A DNA stretch of 64,000 nt from JAHBXE01 sp044222195 (GCA_044222195.1 JBGANS010000015.1:49615-113614), one strand, 5' to 3'; shown: positions 8,531 through 16,791, numbered from the stretch's first letter. Numbers and translations: made by a program. The notes: a model not told the origin generated them from the sequence alone.

Positions 8531-8890
8531 ATGTCATATGTCGACGGGTACGTGCTCCCGATTCCCAAGAAGAACATGGCCGCGTACAAGGCGATGGCCA
8601 GAAAGGCGAGCCGTGTTTGGAAAGATCATGGAGCGCTGAGCTATTGCGAGGCGGTCGGTGAAGACCTCGCGTCAAAGTTCGGGCTGCCATTCCCGAAGTT
8701 GTGCAAGTGCAAGCCGAGCGAAACGGTCGTGTTCAGTTGGGTTGTCTACAAGTCGCGGGCGCACCGGGATGCGGTCAATGCCAAGGTGATGAAAGACCCG
8801 CGGATCGCGAAGATGTGCGACCCGAAGAATCCGCCGTTTGACTTCAAGCGGATGGCCGTCGGCGGGTTCTCGATCATTGTCAAGGCCTAG
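8531..8890 (+). CDS. DUF1428 family protein (YbaA-like)
   Basis: A 119-residue cytoplasmic protein with the family pattern MSYVDGYVLPIPKKN, WKDHGAL, CEAVGEDL, VVFSWVVYKSR, VNAKVMKDPR and KRMAVGGF. This is a ferredoxin-like alpha/beta fold of the dimeric ABM-like class, with no established reaction. The ATG at 8531 is preferred over the ATG at 8525 because AAAGGA ends 6 bases before it, whereas the first ATG touches the ribosome site. Its stop overlaps by 4 bases the stop of the convergent AlkD-like gene, so the two messages form an antisense 3' pair. Confidence 0.8.
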   Translation: MSYVDGYVLPIPKKNMAAYKAMARKASRVWKDHGALSYCEAVGEDLASKFGLPFPKLCKCKPSETVVFSWVVYKSRAHRDAVNAKVMKDPRIAKMCDPKNPPFDFKRMAVGGFSIIVKA

Positions 8891-9645
8891 CGCTTCGGAA
8901 GCTTCGCGAAGTCCTTGAGCGCATCCTTGCCGATCCAGCGGGCGCTCGGCACAGCGGACGCGGCGAGGCGCTGGGCGAGCTTGTCGGACACCACGAGCAG
9001 GTTGGGTGCGCGGCGGCCGACGCCGCGGAGCGCCCAGCTTACGCCCTTCTTGACGAAGTTCCGGTTGTCGTCGGCGGCGGCCTCGATGAGCTTGAGGGAT
9101 TCGAGGAACGCGGTGAACTCGGCCTGGCGGGGCTTGAGGTGGAGGGCGAGGGAGGCGAGCAGGGCGAAGGCGGTTCGCTTCTCGAACTCCTTCTTGCGAC
9201 CGGCCCACTGCTTGATCTTGCGGAAGGCGAGGGCGGGAGGGACCTTGTCGAAGAGATGGAAGCAGGCGGTGTCGCAGATGGCCCAACTGTCGAAGTCGCG
9301 GCACCAGTGGTCCATCTGGGTGGCGGTGACGAGGGCGGGATCGTCGAGGAAGCACGCGAGCATGCGGGCTTCGTACCAGCCGGAGGCCCAGAGCTTCTCG
9401 CAGTGGATGTGGTTTGACTCGGGCGTGCCGGATTTCTTGAGAGACTTGGCGAGAGTCTGGATCTTGCCTACCGGGACACCGAAGGCGCGGTCGGAGGGAA
9501 TGGCGTAGCGGGCGAGGCCGGCGCGATAGGACTTGGAGGCGAGGCGCTTGAGGGCGGCGATGGCCTGGTCAGGGGTTGTCGGTGGTTTGGTGGGCTTGGT
9601 GGGAATGGGGCGGATGGTAGCGGTGCGGGAGGGGGCGAATCGCAA
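8887..9645 (-). CDS. DNA alkylation repair enzyme family protein (AlkD-like HEAT repeats)
   Basis: About 250 residues with the helical AlkD pattern: YGVPV-like FGVPVGKIQTLAKSL, LWASGWYEARMLACFLDD, FDSWAICDTACFHLFDK, KEFEKRTAFALLASLALH, DNRNFVKKGVSWALRGVGRR. AlkD-type proteins remove 3- and 7-alkylpurines from DNA by trapping extruded nucleotides with HEAT-like repeats. The C-terminal Lys/Arg-rich helices fit DNA binding. The start is uncertain. No ATG precedes the first conserved helix; TTG codons at 9643-9645 and 9673-9675 are candidates, and both fall inside an AT-rich tandem repeat. The first 30 or so residues (Thr/Pro/Lys-rich) may not be translated. Confidence 0.75.
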   Translation of the reverse strand: MRFAPSRTATIRPIPTKPTKPPTTPDQAIAALKRLASKSYRAGLARYAIPSDRAFGVPVGKIQTLAKSLKKSGTPESNHIHCEKLWASGWYEARMLACFLDDPALVTATQMDHWCRDFDSWAICDTACFHLFDKVPPALAFRKIKQWAGRKKEFEKRTAFALLASLALHLKPRQAEFTAFLESLKLIEAAADDNRNFVKKGVSWALRGVGRRAPNLLVVSDKLAQRLAASAVPSARWIGKDALKDFAKLPKR

Positions 9646-9677
9646 AGAGCCAAATAGCAAAGGGCCAAATGGCAAAG
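9642..9677. repeat. AT-rich 15-base tandem repeat (about 2.4 copies)
   Basis: GCAAAGAGCCAAATA at 9642-9656 is followed directly by GCAAAGGGCCAAATG at 9657-9671 and a partial GCAAAG. Downstream comes CAGGAAG. A related tract (CCAAATGGCAAATAGCAAA, then GGCAAGTCAGGAAG) lies at 38838-38880, again at the 5' end of a minus-strand gene (trmD). It overlaps the presumed start of the AlkD-like gene. Confidence 0.7.
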
Positions 9678-10148
9678 CAGGAAGGGGAAATGAAGATGCT
9701 CAAGATGAGAGAGATGGTTTTGAGCATCTTCTTTTTGGGGGTGTGGGGATGGGTTTGTGCGGATGGGGGTGGCGGGGTTGGAGGAGGATTCGAGGATTTT
9801 CGGGAGTGTGATTTGGGGCTTGGAAATGGGGGCGAAGAAGAGGGTGTGGAGGGTTGGGTGGCCGCGGATGTGCGCGCAATGGTGGTCAGGACTTGGGGTG
9901 GGAAACGGTGGGAAATAAAGATGCTCAAGGTGCGAGGGTGGAGTCATCGCCGTACGACTCGCCGGAACCAATCGCGGCCGAGAGCTGAGCGGCTTCGAGG
10001 GAGCGCGGTTGCACTGCCCGCACGGATGCTCAAGCCGTGGTTTGACCTAACTGAGCGCATCGGGCGTGCGGGCTTGAGCTTGCGTGGTACGCTTCGAGGT
10101 CCCGGCCACCGGCCGGGAAACGCCCCGATTCGAGAATGGTCGCTCAAG
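9678..10148. other. Long gene-free, repeat-bearing interval
   Basis: Roughly 470 bases separate the AlkD-like gene from the PEP-CTERM-like gene. Apart from the hairpin element and its half copy, it is G-rich on the plus strand (many GGGG and GGTGG runs at 9731-9910) with no codon structure that looks coding. A short reading frame across the hairpin encodes only hydrophobic low-complexity sequence and is discounted. Confidence 0.6.
9692..9731. repeat. Dispersed hairpin element, copy A (also terminator-like on plus strand)
   Basis: GAAGATGCTCAA pairs perfectly with TTGAGCATCTTC around the 16-base loop GATGAGAGAGATGGTT, and CTTTTT follows on the plus strand. A copy with the same stem and a loop differing by one base is at 37974-38013. 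A half copy (AAGATGCTCAA) with the same flank GGGAAATA lies at 9911-9935. Confidence 0.8.
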
Positions 10149-10850
10149 TCACGGCAGCAAGACATGCATCTGCTTGCGCCGCCGCGCGGCCAAAGCAATC
10201 GCGACGGCTGTGACAACTGGAACGGGCAGGGCGGGAACGATGGGAACGGAAATGTCCGAACCAAAGTTCCATGCCCCGACCTCCCAGGTCACAAAGAGCG
10301 GATTTCCTTGCGGATCGGTGCCGGTGCGAAGAAACAACTCCGGATACGCGTCAAAGGCCACACTGAGCCCAAATGGCACCGTCCGCTGCTGGTAGTTGGG
10401 TGGATTCCAGACCACCGACCACAGCCACGGAATCGGATTGGTCGCGATCGGAACTCCGGCAAGAGGAGGAGCAGGCTGCCACACCTGCTGGACAAGCGTC
10501 TGACTGTTGGGGTTGAAGATTGGAGTACCGACAAACCCGATCGGAACGCCAATGTCTGACCACGATCCTGCAACTCCAGCGTAGAGGCTAAACCCCGTGA
10601 ATGCGAAGCCCGCGACCGTCCCCGGGCCCGTCTGAATGACGGACCCGATCGGGCTGAAAGCGACTGAGACATTCAGTCGCGCGGCTTCGCCGGGCTCGAG
10701 CGTTCCGTTCGGACTGGGCACGGGAGCGTGAGTCCCGGCGTCGACCTCCGACCAGGTCAACGTAAAGTTGGCGAAGCCGAACTGACCGAACGCAGGTGTT
10801 GCGGCGGATGCGACGCTGAACAGGGCGATCATCGCGAGTCGTGAGTTCAT
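10149..10850 (-). CDS. Secreted protein with PEP-CTERM-like anchor, paralogue 2
   Basis: A 233-residue protein: signal peptide (MNSRLAMIALFSVASAATPA then FGQFGFANF), an all-beta-looking middle part, and a tail with VPIVPALPVPVVTAVAIALA followed by ARRRK. The tail has the tripartite sorting layout of PEP-CTERM-like proteins: Pro motif, hydrophobic span, Arg cluster. It is clearly related to the next gene upstream (shared LTWSEVDAGTH, G-LEPGEAA, SVAFSPIG, NPIP-LWS, LFLRTGTDPQGNPLF). The molecular role is unknown; it is probably an envelope or matrix protein. Only 13 bases separate it from the upstream paralogue, so both are likely cotranscribed. No strong ribosome site was seen before the ATG at 10848-10850. 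Confidence 0.75.
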   Translation of the reverse strand: MNSRLAMIALFSVASAATPAFGQFGFANFTLTWSEVDAGTHAPVPSPNGTLEPGEAARLNVSVAFSPIGSVIQTGPGTVAGFAFTGFSLYAGVAGSWSDIGVPIGFVGTPIFNPNSQTLVQQVWQPAPPLAGVPIATNPIPWLWSVVWNPPNYQQRTVPFGLSVAFDAYPELFLRTGTDPQGNPLFVTWEVGAWNFGSDISVPIVPALPVPVVTAVAIALAARRRKQMHVLLP

Positions 10851-10863
10851 CGGACAGTTTGAA

Positions 10864-11577
10864 TCAGCAGGACGTTTGTCCTGGCCTCCGCCGCCGCGCG
10901 GCGAAGACGGACGCAAGCACAACGGCCGAAGGGATCGAGGGCGCGGGAGCGATGGGAATGGTCAGGTCCGCACCCCAGTCGCTGAGTGGTTCGACCGTGC
11001 CGAATAGCGGGTTCCCCTGCGGATCCGTGCCGGTGCGCACGAAAAGAGTCGGGTAGTCGTCGATGCGCACCGACAGCCGAAACGTCGCGAACGACGGCAT
11101 GTACATCGCCGGAGCAAGAACCGCCGACCAGAGTGACGGGATCGGATTGGTGGAGATGGGGGAGCTCCCGAGCGCAGGATTTGGCTGCCACACATCCTGC
11201 AAAATGTTCTGGCCCAAGGGAAGCAGCGGATATGTGAGGAATCCCGAAGGGACCTGCTGGTCGGACCACGCCCCGATCAGCCCTGCCTCCAGAATGAATC
11301 CCGTGCGAGCAAAGCCGGACACCGTCGCGGTCCCGGCGGGGACCTGAACGACTGTACCAATTGGACTGAACGCCACGGAAAAGCTCAGTTTTGCAGCTTC
11401 GCCGGGTTCGAGAATCCCATTTGAGTTTGAGATCGGCAGGTGAGTGCTGGCGTCAACCTCTGACCAGCTCAAGGCGAAGTTGGCGAACGTGGATTGGGCG
11501 AGCGTTGACCGCGCCAGACATGCGACACAGATTACACCGACGACCGGCGTTTCCAGTTTCATTCGCATTGTCCTCAT
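10864..11577 (-). CDS. Secreted protein with PEP-CTERM-like anchor, paralogue 1
   Basis: A 237-residue protein with a signal peptide (MKLETPVVGVICVACLARST then LAQSTFANFALSWSEVD). It shares SEVDA-TH, G-LEPGEAAKLS, VAFSPIGTVVQ, ATNPIP-like STNPIPSLWS and LFVRTGTDPQGNPLFG with the downstream gene. It ends IPIAPAPSIPSAVVLASVFA then ARRRR, a PEP-CTERM-like sorting tail. The function is unknown. The ATG at 11575-11577 overlaps the stop of the protease gene (ATGA); an alternative ATG at 11562 would give a more compact signal peptide. The pair plus the protease suggests an envelope-protein operon. Confidence 0.72.
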   Translation of the reverse strand: MRTMRMKLETPVVGVICVACLARSTLAQSTFANFALSWSEVDASTHLPISNSNGILEPGEAAKLSFSVAFSPIGTVVQVPAGTATVSGFARTGFILEAGLIGAWSDQQVPSGFLTYPLLPLGQNILQDVWQPNPALGSSPISTNPIPSLWSAVLAPAMYMPSFATFRLSVRIDDYPTLFVRTGTDPQGNPLFGTVEPLSDWGADLTIPIAPAPSIPSAVVLASVFAARRRRPGQTSC

Positions 11578-13016
11578 GGGCAGCCACCATCAAAGGCAAT
11601 ATTGTGCTCTGCGAAGGCGTCACATATGAGCTGTTCGTCGGTCTCGTTCTTTGTTGCCGTCAGCACTTCGCTGAGCGTGCCGGAATGGGCGCTGTTGCAG
11701 CCTGATCCGCCGACCGTAATGAGCGACCAGCGGCCGAACAGGATGCGAGCCTCTTCTAGGCCATCCGCGGTCGCGTACTTCGCTTTGAGACTGCCACGAA
11801 TTCGCACCCAGGGCCCAGAGAGAAGCTGTCCCGCCAGGTGAATGAAATCGCAATCGCACATGGCGGTCGTGTGATTAGCAATGGGGTACTGGCAGTTGAC
11901 AGGGCTGACGGAAGGTTCGCCTCGTATGGGGGTCGAGTTGTGCTTGTTGTGTTGTCTTCCGAACACATTATCATCGTTCAGCATGCTGGCATACGAATCT
12001 CCGTAGCCTTCATGGAACGCGGCATTGCCTGGCAGCGGCAGTTGCATCATAAAGAGCGCGATGTGCCCGTATTCATGGGCTGTCACGGAGGCTGAGGCGC
12101 AGTTCCACATTCCTTCAGTCGAGTCGCCCCAGCTTCTTCCCAACGACATTAGGAATTCATGATTGTTCTCGAAGTACCAGCCACTTCCACAGCCGGCGGG
12201 GCTGCTAGCTTGATTGTTGGGAGCGATTTCCATGGGATGGGACCACCGCGCAAATGAAATTCCCATGTAGGCGGCGAAGAAATTGCGAGCCCTGTTCGCA
12301 CCGACGATGGCGCTGACCTGGCCCATCTTGAACTCTGTCGACATCGTCGAGTGGTCAAGAACAAGGTCGACATTGCTCCCCGGAGTTGCGGAGGACGACG
12401 CCGAAAGCAGATCCGGCACGTACAGGTAATACCAAGTGCCGGATTCTGCAACCAAGTTGGCGATCGCGGAACCAACGTTTGTGAGATTGACGGTCGGCGC
12501 GAATGAGAACTCGCCGTCCTGGTCCGTGTAGGTGGATGCCGAACAAGAAGGAGTGAGAGTCGCTACCACCTTGACGTTGGGAATCGGGTGCGTGACGAGG
12601 GTCTGGCCATCTCCTTGGTAGGGGAAAAAGGGACTCTCCATCATCGCCCCCAGACCCTTGACCGTCCCCGTCGTCGGCGGGTCAACGCTTCGCGGCGCTG
12701 CGCAGTTGAACCCATTGTCCTGCACCAGCAACACCCGCGGCATCGCCGTATCCACAAAGTACGTCCGGTACGCCGCGCTCGCGTTCTCGCCGATTCTCGC
12801 ATTCACACGCCAGCACCAGGCGTCGGGCCGCTGCCCCTCGCCGCGAAGCACCACTTCTTCCGGCGTGCCCTGGACCACGAGGTTCTCGATACTTGACCAC
12901 ATCCGCACGAACAGGCTCGCCGCCTCGGCCGTCAGGTACGGGTTCTCGCCCGGCCGTCGGTTCCCCCGCAATCCTCGCCGCGGCGTAATCCACCGCGCGA
13001 TCGTCCTGCCCTTCAC
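11574..13016 (-). CDS. Gluzincin-type zinc metalloprotease, catalytic part of an apparently broken gene
   Basis: A 480-residue frame containing HEYGH at 314-318 and FHEGYGD with Glu336 eighteen residues later. This arrangement matches gluzincins such as fungalysin (M36) and thermolysin: two His ligands, a catalytic Glu and a distal Glu ligand. Upstream lie a prodomain-like or beta-rich region (about 90-225) and Cys-containing segments (CGSGWYFENN, CDCDF) that suggest an extracellular protein. It has no signal peptide of its own. The matching N-terminus appears to be the short frame at 13219-13443, cut off by a frameshift and an in-frame TGA (13089-13091). The start at 13016 is therefore nominal; translation upstream to 13088 stays open. 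It overlaps the next gene by 4 bases. Confidence 0.65.
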   Translation of the reverse strand: MKGRTIARWITPRRGLRGNRRPGENPYLTAEAASLFVRMWSSIENLVVQGTPEEVVLRGEGQRPDAWCWRVNARIGENASAAYRTYFVDTAMPRVLLVQDNGFNCAAPRSVDPPTTGTVKGLGAMMESPFFPYQGDGQTLVTHPIPNVKVVATLTPSCSASTYTDQDGEFSFAPTVNLTNVGSAIANLVAESGTWYYLYVPDLLSASSSATPGSNVDLVLDHSTMSTEFKMGQVSAIVGANRARNFFAAYMGISFARWSHPMEIAPNNQASSPAGCGSGWYFENNHEFLMSLGRSWGDSTEGMWNCASASVTAHEYGHIALFMMQLPLPGNAAFHEGYGDSYASMLNDDNVFGRQHNKHNSTPIRGEPSVSPVNCQYPIANHTTAMCDCDFIHLAGQLLSGPWVRIRGSLKAKYATADGLEEARILFGRWSLITVGGSGCNSAHSGTLSEVLTATKNETDEQLICDAFAEHNIAFDGGCP

Positions 13017-13088
13017 CTTGATCCGGATATCGCTCCCTCCACTTCCCTGCCGCGGATGAGTTGCCGATACGCGAACGAAGTGAACGAT

Positions 13089-13217
13089 TCATCCTTGCGT
13101 GACGGACCAGAGCTGGCGGACAGCCTCTGGTTCATGGTCCGTGAACGTGCCGCCGAAGAGTGAGCCGTGCTGGGCCAGCTCCGCCGCGGCCTGGGCCTCG
13201 CTCGTTTCAGGTGTCAT
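13089..13217 (-). pseudogene. Middle fragment of the broken secreted protease gene
   Basis: A 42-residue frame (MTPETSEAQAAAELAQHGSL, then FGGTFTDHEPEAV and RQLWSVTQG) ends at TGA 13089-13091 in exactly the same frame as the downstream protease. Removing one G from the GGG at 13225-13227 joins it to the upstream signal-peptide frame as LTYIFGVDMTPETSEA. It is therefore read as the piece between two lesions, not a gene of its own. Overlap with the +1-shifted neighbours is too small for independent genes. Confidence 0.5.
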
Positions 13218-13218
13218 G

Positions 13219-13443
13219 TCAACGCCCGAAGATGTAGGTAAGCCGGTTGGTCGCACTCAGTTGCTCCCCGCCACCGCCACCCGGCGCGTTCGCGGTCGGC
13301 GTGATCATCACCGCACGCTGAGCGCCCACATGCATCACCTTGGCATGCGGATACAACTCCCGCAACGCGGCGACAGGATCTTCGGCGTACGCCGAGACTG
13401 CTGGGAAGAGAGCGACACCAACGCACATGAGCGACTTCCGCAT
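13219..13443 (-). CDS. Signal-peptide-bearing N-terminal fragment of the broken protease gene
   Basis: A 74-residue frame starting MRKSLMCVGVALFPAVSAYA, a clear Sec signal, then EDPVAALRELYPHAKVMHVG, AVMITPTANAPGGGGGEQ and NRLTYIFGR. GAGGAG lies 5 bases before the ATG. It stops two bases before the ATG of the next fragment (13217). If it is a real stand-alone gene it would make a tiny exported protein, but the position, signal peptide and one-base reading shift fit better with it being the 5' end of the metalloprotease gene. A sequencing error in the GGG run at 13225-13227 is possible, but would not explain the second stop. Confidence 0.5.
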   Translation of the reverse strand: MRKSLMCVGVALFPAVSAYAEDPVAALRELYPHAKVMHVGAQRAVMITPTANAPGGGGGEQLSATNRLTYIFGR

Positions 13444-13506
13444 GGTTGCTCCTCGTGTTGCCGCAGTTGCGGCCCTCTTCCCGCTGGGCGACCGACAGGT
13501 CCCAAA

Positions 13507-13534
13507 AGTGTACCTCGGGGTTTTGACTATGCAA
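13507..13534 (-). promoter_or_regulatory. Possible sigma70-type promoter of the protease/PEP-CTERM-like operon
   Basis: On the minus strand, TTGCAT (13529-13534) and TACACT (13507-13512) are separated by 16 bases. They stand about 65 bases upstream of the ATG at 13443. The spacing and hexamers are acceptable, but planctomycete promoters are poorly defined. Confidence 0.3.
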
Positions 13535-13734
13535 GGAACTTTCCCAAACTCTCAGTGCCCGCAGGAAGGCCGAAGTCGCTCAATACTGTGTATTGGCCTC
13601 CATTGGCCACTTCGGCTATGAGTGTCCTGTTTCAGGCGCTCCGTGGTGGATGTAGGGGTCCGCTCCCTGACGGTCGCGGTTCTGATGGAAAGGGGGAGGA
13701 GGGCCTAAATTGAGCGAGTGGGTCGCGGACGGGT

Positions 13735-14253
13735 CTAGAGCTTGTTCGTCCACTTCTCGTTGACGAGGTCGTAGCGCTGCGCCGTGTCGTGTGCGGCGAG
13801 CGTTGCCCGGAATTGGAAGCGGGGGCCTCCGGCGCGTTTCCAGTTCCGTGCGACCATTTCCAAGATTTCCATTTCGACCGCGAACATCGGCCAGTCCGCT
13901 TCGGGATCGACGGAGAACTGCTTGTTCAGGGCACGGACGCTTGCTCCGCGGGCGGTGAGGAGCGCCTTTCCGGGAGCGAACGGGCACGCTTTTCTTGTCG
14001 CCGCGTCGAGCCCGAGCTGGTCGTAGCCCTTGGCGTAGAAGTAGGCCAGGAGCCGCGGCGTGCCCTCGGCGGCGTCGTGCACTTCAAGATCGACTTTCCA
14101 GAAGTTGGCGGGGTATGCGTGGGAAACGATTCGTGCCAGCGCCGAGCGCAATCCGGGCTCGAGCGGTTTCAACGTCTTGCGCACGGCCGCGCGGTACTTC
14201 CGGGTCGTGATGCTGTCTCGGACCAGTTTCAGGTAGATGCTGGGGAACTTCAT
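13735..14253 (-). CDS. Conserved-looking hypothetical protein
   Basis: A 172-residue protein, MKFPSIYLKLVRDSITTRKY then RAAVRKTLKPLEPGLRSALA, with WKVDLEVHDAAEGTPRLLAY, FAVEMEILEMVARNWKRAGG and DTAQRYDLVNEKW. No family was recognised. No signal peptide or membrane segment is visible, so it is probably cytoplasmic, with mixed helix and strand. The ATG at 14253 is preferred because the upstream extension is Arg/Pro-rich and lacks a ribosome site. It lies about 100 bases downstream of the GH127 gene end and is not obviously linked to the sugar locus. Confidence 0.6.
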   Translation of the reverse strand: MKFPSIYLKLVRDSITTRKYRAAVRKTLKPLEPGLRSALARIVSHAYPANFWKVDLEVHDAAEGTPRLLAYFYAKGYDQLGLDAATRKACPFAPGKALLTARGASVRALNKQFSVDPEADWPMFAVEMEILEMVARNWKRAGGPRFQFRATLAAHDTAQRYDLVNEKWTNKL

Positions 14254-14349
14254 GTTCGGGTGTGTCCTGGGGCGGCGGGCTGCGGTGTGCGGCATGTTTC
14301 GGGCGAGACCATTGAATCGCGCGGAGAATGGACAGGAGGTGGAATCGGG

Positions 14350-16719
14350 TCAGTCGGCTGGTTCGGGCGCGAGTGTTCTCCACTCGAGAATGCCCGACGA
14401 CCAGCCGTCCTGCTGCTCGATTTCGAGCTTGAGGGCGCTGGTCTGGAGCGCATCGAACTTCAGATCGCACCAGGCGTCCTTCGCGACCGGGACTACGCCG
14501 ACGGCCTTCCACGCATCGCCGGACTTGGCGAAGAGCCTGGCGGACTTGGGGAGGCGGCACTCGCCGCGGCCTGTGTCGTCGAACCAGAAGACCTGGATTG
14601 CAGCGACGTCGATGGGTTGAGCCCACTCGTATGCGATCCACTCCGTCCCGCCCTTGTGGCTCCACCAGTGGCAGTTGGCGGGTGGAGTTTCGTTGGACTT
14701 GGCGGGGGTGATGCCGTCGTGGGCGGCTTCGGGGTCGCAGTTCCAGTTCTTGTAGGAGATGGAGACTTTGGCGCGGCCTTCGACCGTCTGGACTTTGGGC
14801 GCGGGGGGAGTGGTGGGGTGCCAGACTTGCATGGGGCCGGGGGTGCGGTTGTCCCAGGCGTAGTAGGGGATGGCTCTGAAGGGGATTTCCTTTGCGGGTG
14901 ATGCCGCGGCGTAGAGGGAGCGGGAGGGCGGTTGTTCCGTGCGGATCATTGCTTTGCCGGTGATCGTCATGATGCCGCCGAGAAGGTCGGGGCGATCGAC
15001 GACTTGAAGCTGGGTATCGGGAGCGATGGCGAGCGGGGATTGGTTCGCGGCGTCGATGCCTTCGATGCAATAGATGAGCGGGCCGCGGGCGATGGCCTGG
15101 AGCCCTCGGTCGGCTTCGACGTTGGGGTTGGCCTCGACGCGGCGGACGGGCATGTTGAGAATGAAGCGGATCGTGTCGCCGGGCTTCCAGGTTTGCGAGA
15201 TGGTGATGTAGCCGTCTTTGATGGTCGGATTGGAGTTGAGTGTGTCATTGATCAGATAGGTGGCGGTCGGGCACCAGGAGGGAACGCGCAGGTGCAGAGT
15301 AGTGCGAGGATCGGCCGCGGCGACAGAGTCGACCTTGAACTCGACGACACCGCTCCAGGGGTAGGTGGTGGTGACCGAGAGTTTGAAGCCCTTCAACGCG
15401 GCGGGCGTGACGGAGCCAGCGACGAACTGGTTGACCCAGAGACCTTTGCCATCGCCCCCCGTCGCGTAGATGTAGTTGCCGAGTGATGCGAGGAGGCGGC
15501 AGATGTTGGGTGGGCAGCAGGCGCAGCCGTACCAGTCGGCGCGGTGGTGGCCGCCGCGGCTGGCGAGGGGGTTGACGTAGAAGAACTTGGTTCCATCGAG
15601 GGAGACGCCGGCGAGGGCGCCGTTGTAGAGGGCGGTTTCGACGGCGTCGGCGTACTTGGCGTCGGCGTAGGCGAGGTTGAGGCGGTGGTTCCACAGGATC
15701 ATGGCGACCGAGGCGCAGGTTTCCTGGTAGGCGGATTCGTTGGGGAGGTCGTAGTCAACGGTGAAGCCTTCGTTGTGGGCGGAGGGGCCGATGCCGCCGG
15801 TGAGGTAGGTGTTGCGTTCGGTCGTGTTCCGCCAGACGCGGCGGACCATGCGGAGGAGGGACTCGTCGGCCGTGGCTGCGCCGATGTCGGTGCAGGCGGA
15901 GAGGAGGTAGGCGGCGCGGACGGCGTGGCCGACGATGCGCTGGTGATCGCGGATGGGGACGTTGTCTTGCCAGTATTCGCCGTTGTACTTAGCTTCAGGT
16001 GTGTTGTGCTCTTGCGCGAAGAAGTGCGAGCCTCGGGTGTCGATGAAGTGTTTGGCGAGGGCGAAGTAGCTTTCTTTGCGGGGCGAATCGACGACGCGGG
16101 AGAGCTTGACGAGGGCGAGTTCGATTTCCGGGTGGCCGCAGTAGCCGGGGCGTTTGTCGGGGCCGAAGGTGGTGACGAGGAGGTCGGCGTACTTGGTGGC
16201 GACGTCGAGGAGGGCTTTGGAGCTGGTGGCCTGGTAGTGCGCGACGGCGGCTTCGAAGAGGTGGCCGGCGCAGTAGAGCTCGTGGTTGTCACGGAGGTTG
16301 GAGAAACGTTTGTCGGGGGCGTTGACCTGGTAGTGCGTGTTGAGGTAGCCGTCGGGCATCTGGGCCGCGGCGATCTTGGAGATGACGGCGTCGAGGCGAG
16401 CGGAGAGAGTGGGGTCGGGGTGGGTGGCGAGGGAGTAGGCGACGGCTTCGACGCCCTTGAAGAGATCGCTGTCCATGAAGACGGGGCCGTGGTAGCCGGC
16501 GTGTTGGTGGGCCGCGGCGAGTTCGAGGTTGGCGATGTTGCCGGCTTGCTCGAGCTTGTCGAGGTTGTGGGCGAGGGAGATGGTGCGGTTGGTTTCCTGG
16601 CGCGGGGACCAGAAGCAATCTTTGATTTCGACCTGGGTGAAGGGGACTTCGTGGAGGTTGGAGAGGTGGGGCTGGGTAGAGAGGAGGAGACCGAGTGTGG
16701 GGAGGAGGGCGGTGAGCAT
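14350..16719 (-). CDS. Glycoside hydrolase family 127 (beta-L-arabinofuranosidase-like, DUF1680) with C-terminal carbohydrate-binding region
   Basis: A 789-residue protein with a hydrophobic N-terminus (MLTALLPTLGLLLSTQ) indicating export. The GH127 zinc/cysteine site is intact: Glu333 and Cys335 (YQETC), and Cys401 and Cys402 (CCPPN). Glu317 sits 16 residues before Glu333, as does the presumed acid in the Bifidobacterium HypBA1 enzyme. Such retaining enzymes use the second-site Cys as nucleophile to release beta-L-arabinofuranose. After about 650 residues a discoidin-like region follows (NCDPEAAHDGITP, HWWSHKGGTEWIAYEW, VFWFDDTG, KSARLFAKSG). GGAGCC precedes the ATG. It is the last gene of a likely sugar-uptake operon (binding protein, ATPase, permease, hydrolase), with about 70 bases to the permease. 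Confidence 0.88.
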   Translation of the reverse strand: MLTALLPTLGLLLSTQPHLSNLHEVPFTQVEIKDCFWSPRQETNRTISLAHNLDKLEQAGNIANLELAAAHQHAGYHGPVFMDSDLFKGVEAVAYSLATHPDPTLSARLDAVISKIAAAQMPDGYLNTHYQVNAPDKRFSNLRDNHELYCAGHLFEAAVAHYQATSSKALLDVATKYADLLVTTFGPDKRPGYCGHPEIELALVKLSRVVDSPRKESYFALAKHFIDTRGSHFFAQEHNTPEAKYNGEYWQDNVPIRDHQRIVGHAVRAAYLLSACTDIGAATADESLLRMVRRVWRNTTERNTYLTGGIGPSAHNEGFTVDYDLPNESAYQETCASVAMILWNHRLNLAYADAKYADAVETALYNGALAGVSLDGTKFFYVNPLASRGGHHRADWYGCACCPPNICRLLASLGNYIYATGGDGKGLWVNQFVAGSVTPAALKGFKLSVTTTYPWSGVVEFKVDSVAAADPRTTLHLRVPSWCPTATYLINDTLNSNPTIKDGYITISQTWKPGDTIRFILNMPVRRVEANPNVEADRGLQAIARGPLIYCIEGIDAANQSPLAIAPDTQLQVVDRPDLLGGIMTITGKAMIRTEQPPSRSLYAAASPAKEIPFRAIPYYAWDNRTPGPMQVWHPTTPPAPKVQTVEGRAKVSISYKNWNCDPEAAHDGITPAKSNETPPANCHWWSHKGGTEWIAYEWAQPIDVAAIQVFWFDDTGRGECRLPKSARLFAKSGDAWKAVGVVPVAKDAWCDLKFDALQTSALKLEIEQQDGWSSGILEWRTLAPEPAD

Positions 16720-16791
16720 GATGGGGCTCCGATTGAGAAGAGGATAGCGGTGTGGCACCGGGGTTCTGCCCGGTGATGGGGGCGAAGCCGA

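Noticed and set aside
12682..13092. Minus-strand frame beginning MNRSLRSRIG over the protease 5' region
   Set aside because: Arg/Gly-rich off-frame product; the protease frame carries the motifs. The ATG merely overlaps the TGA of the middle fragment.
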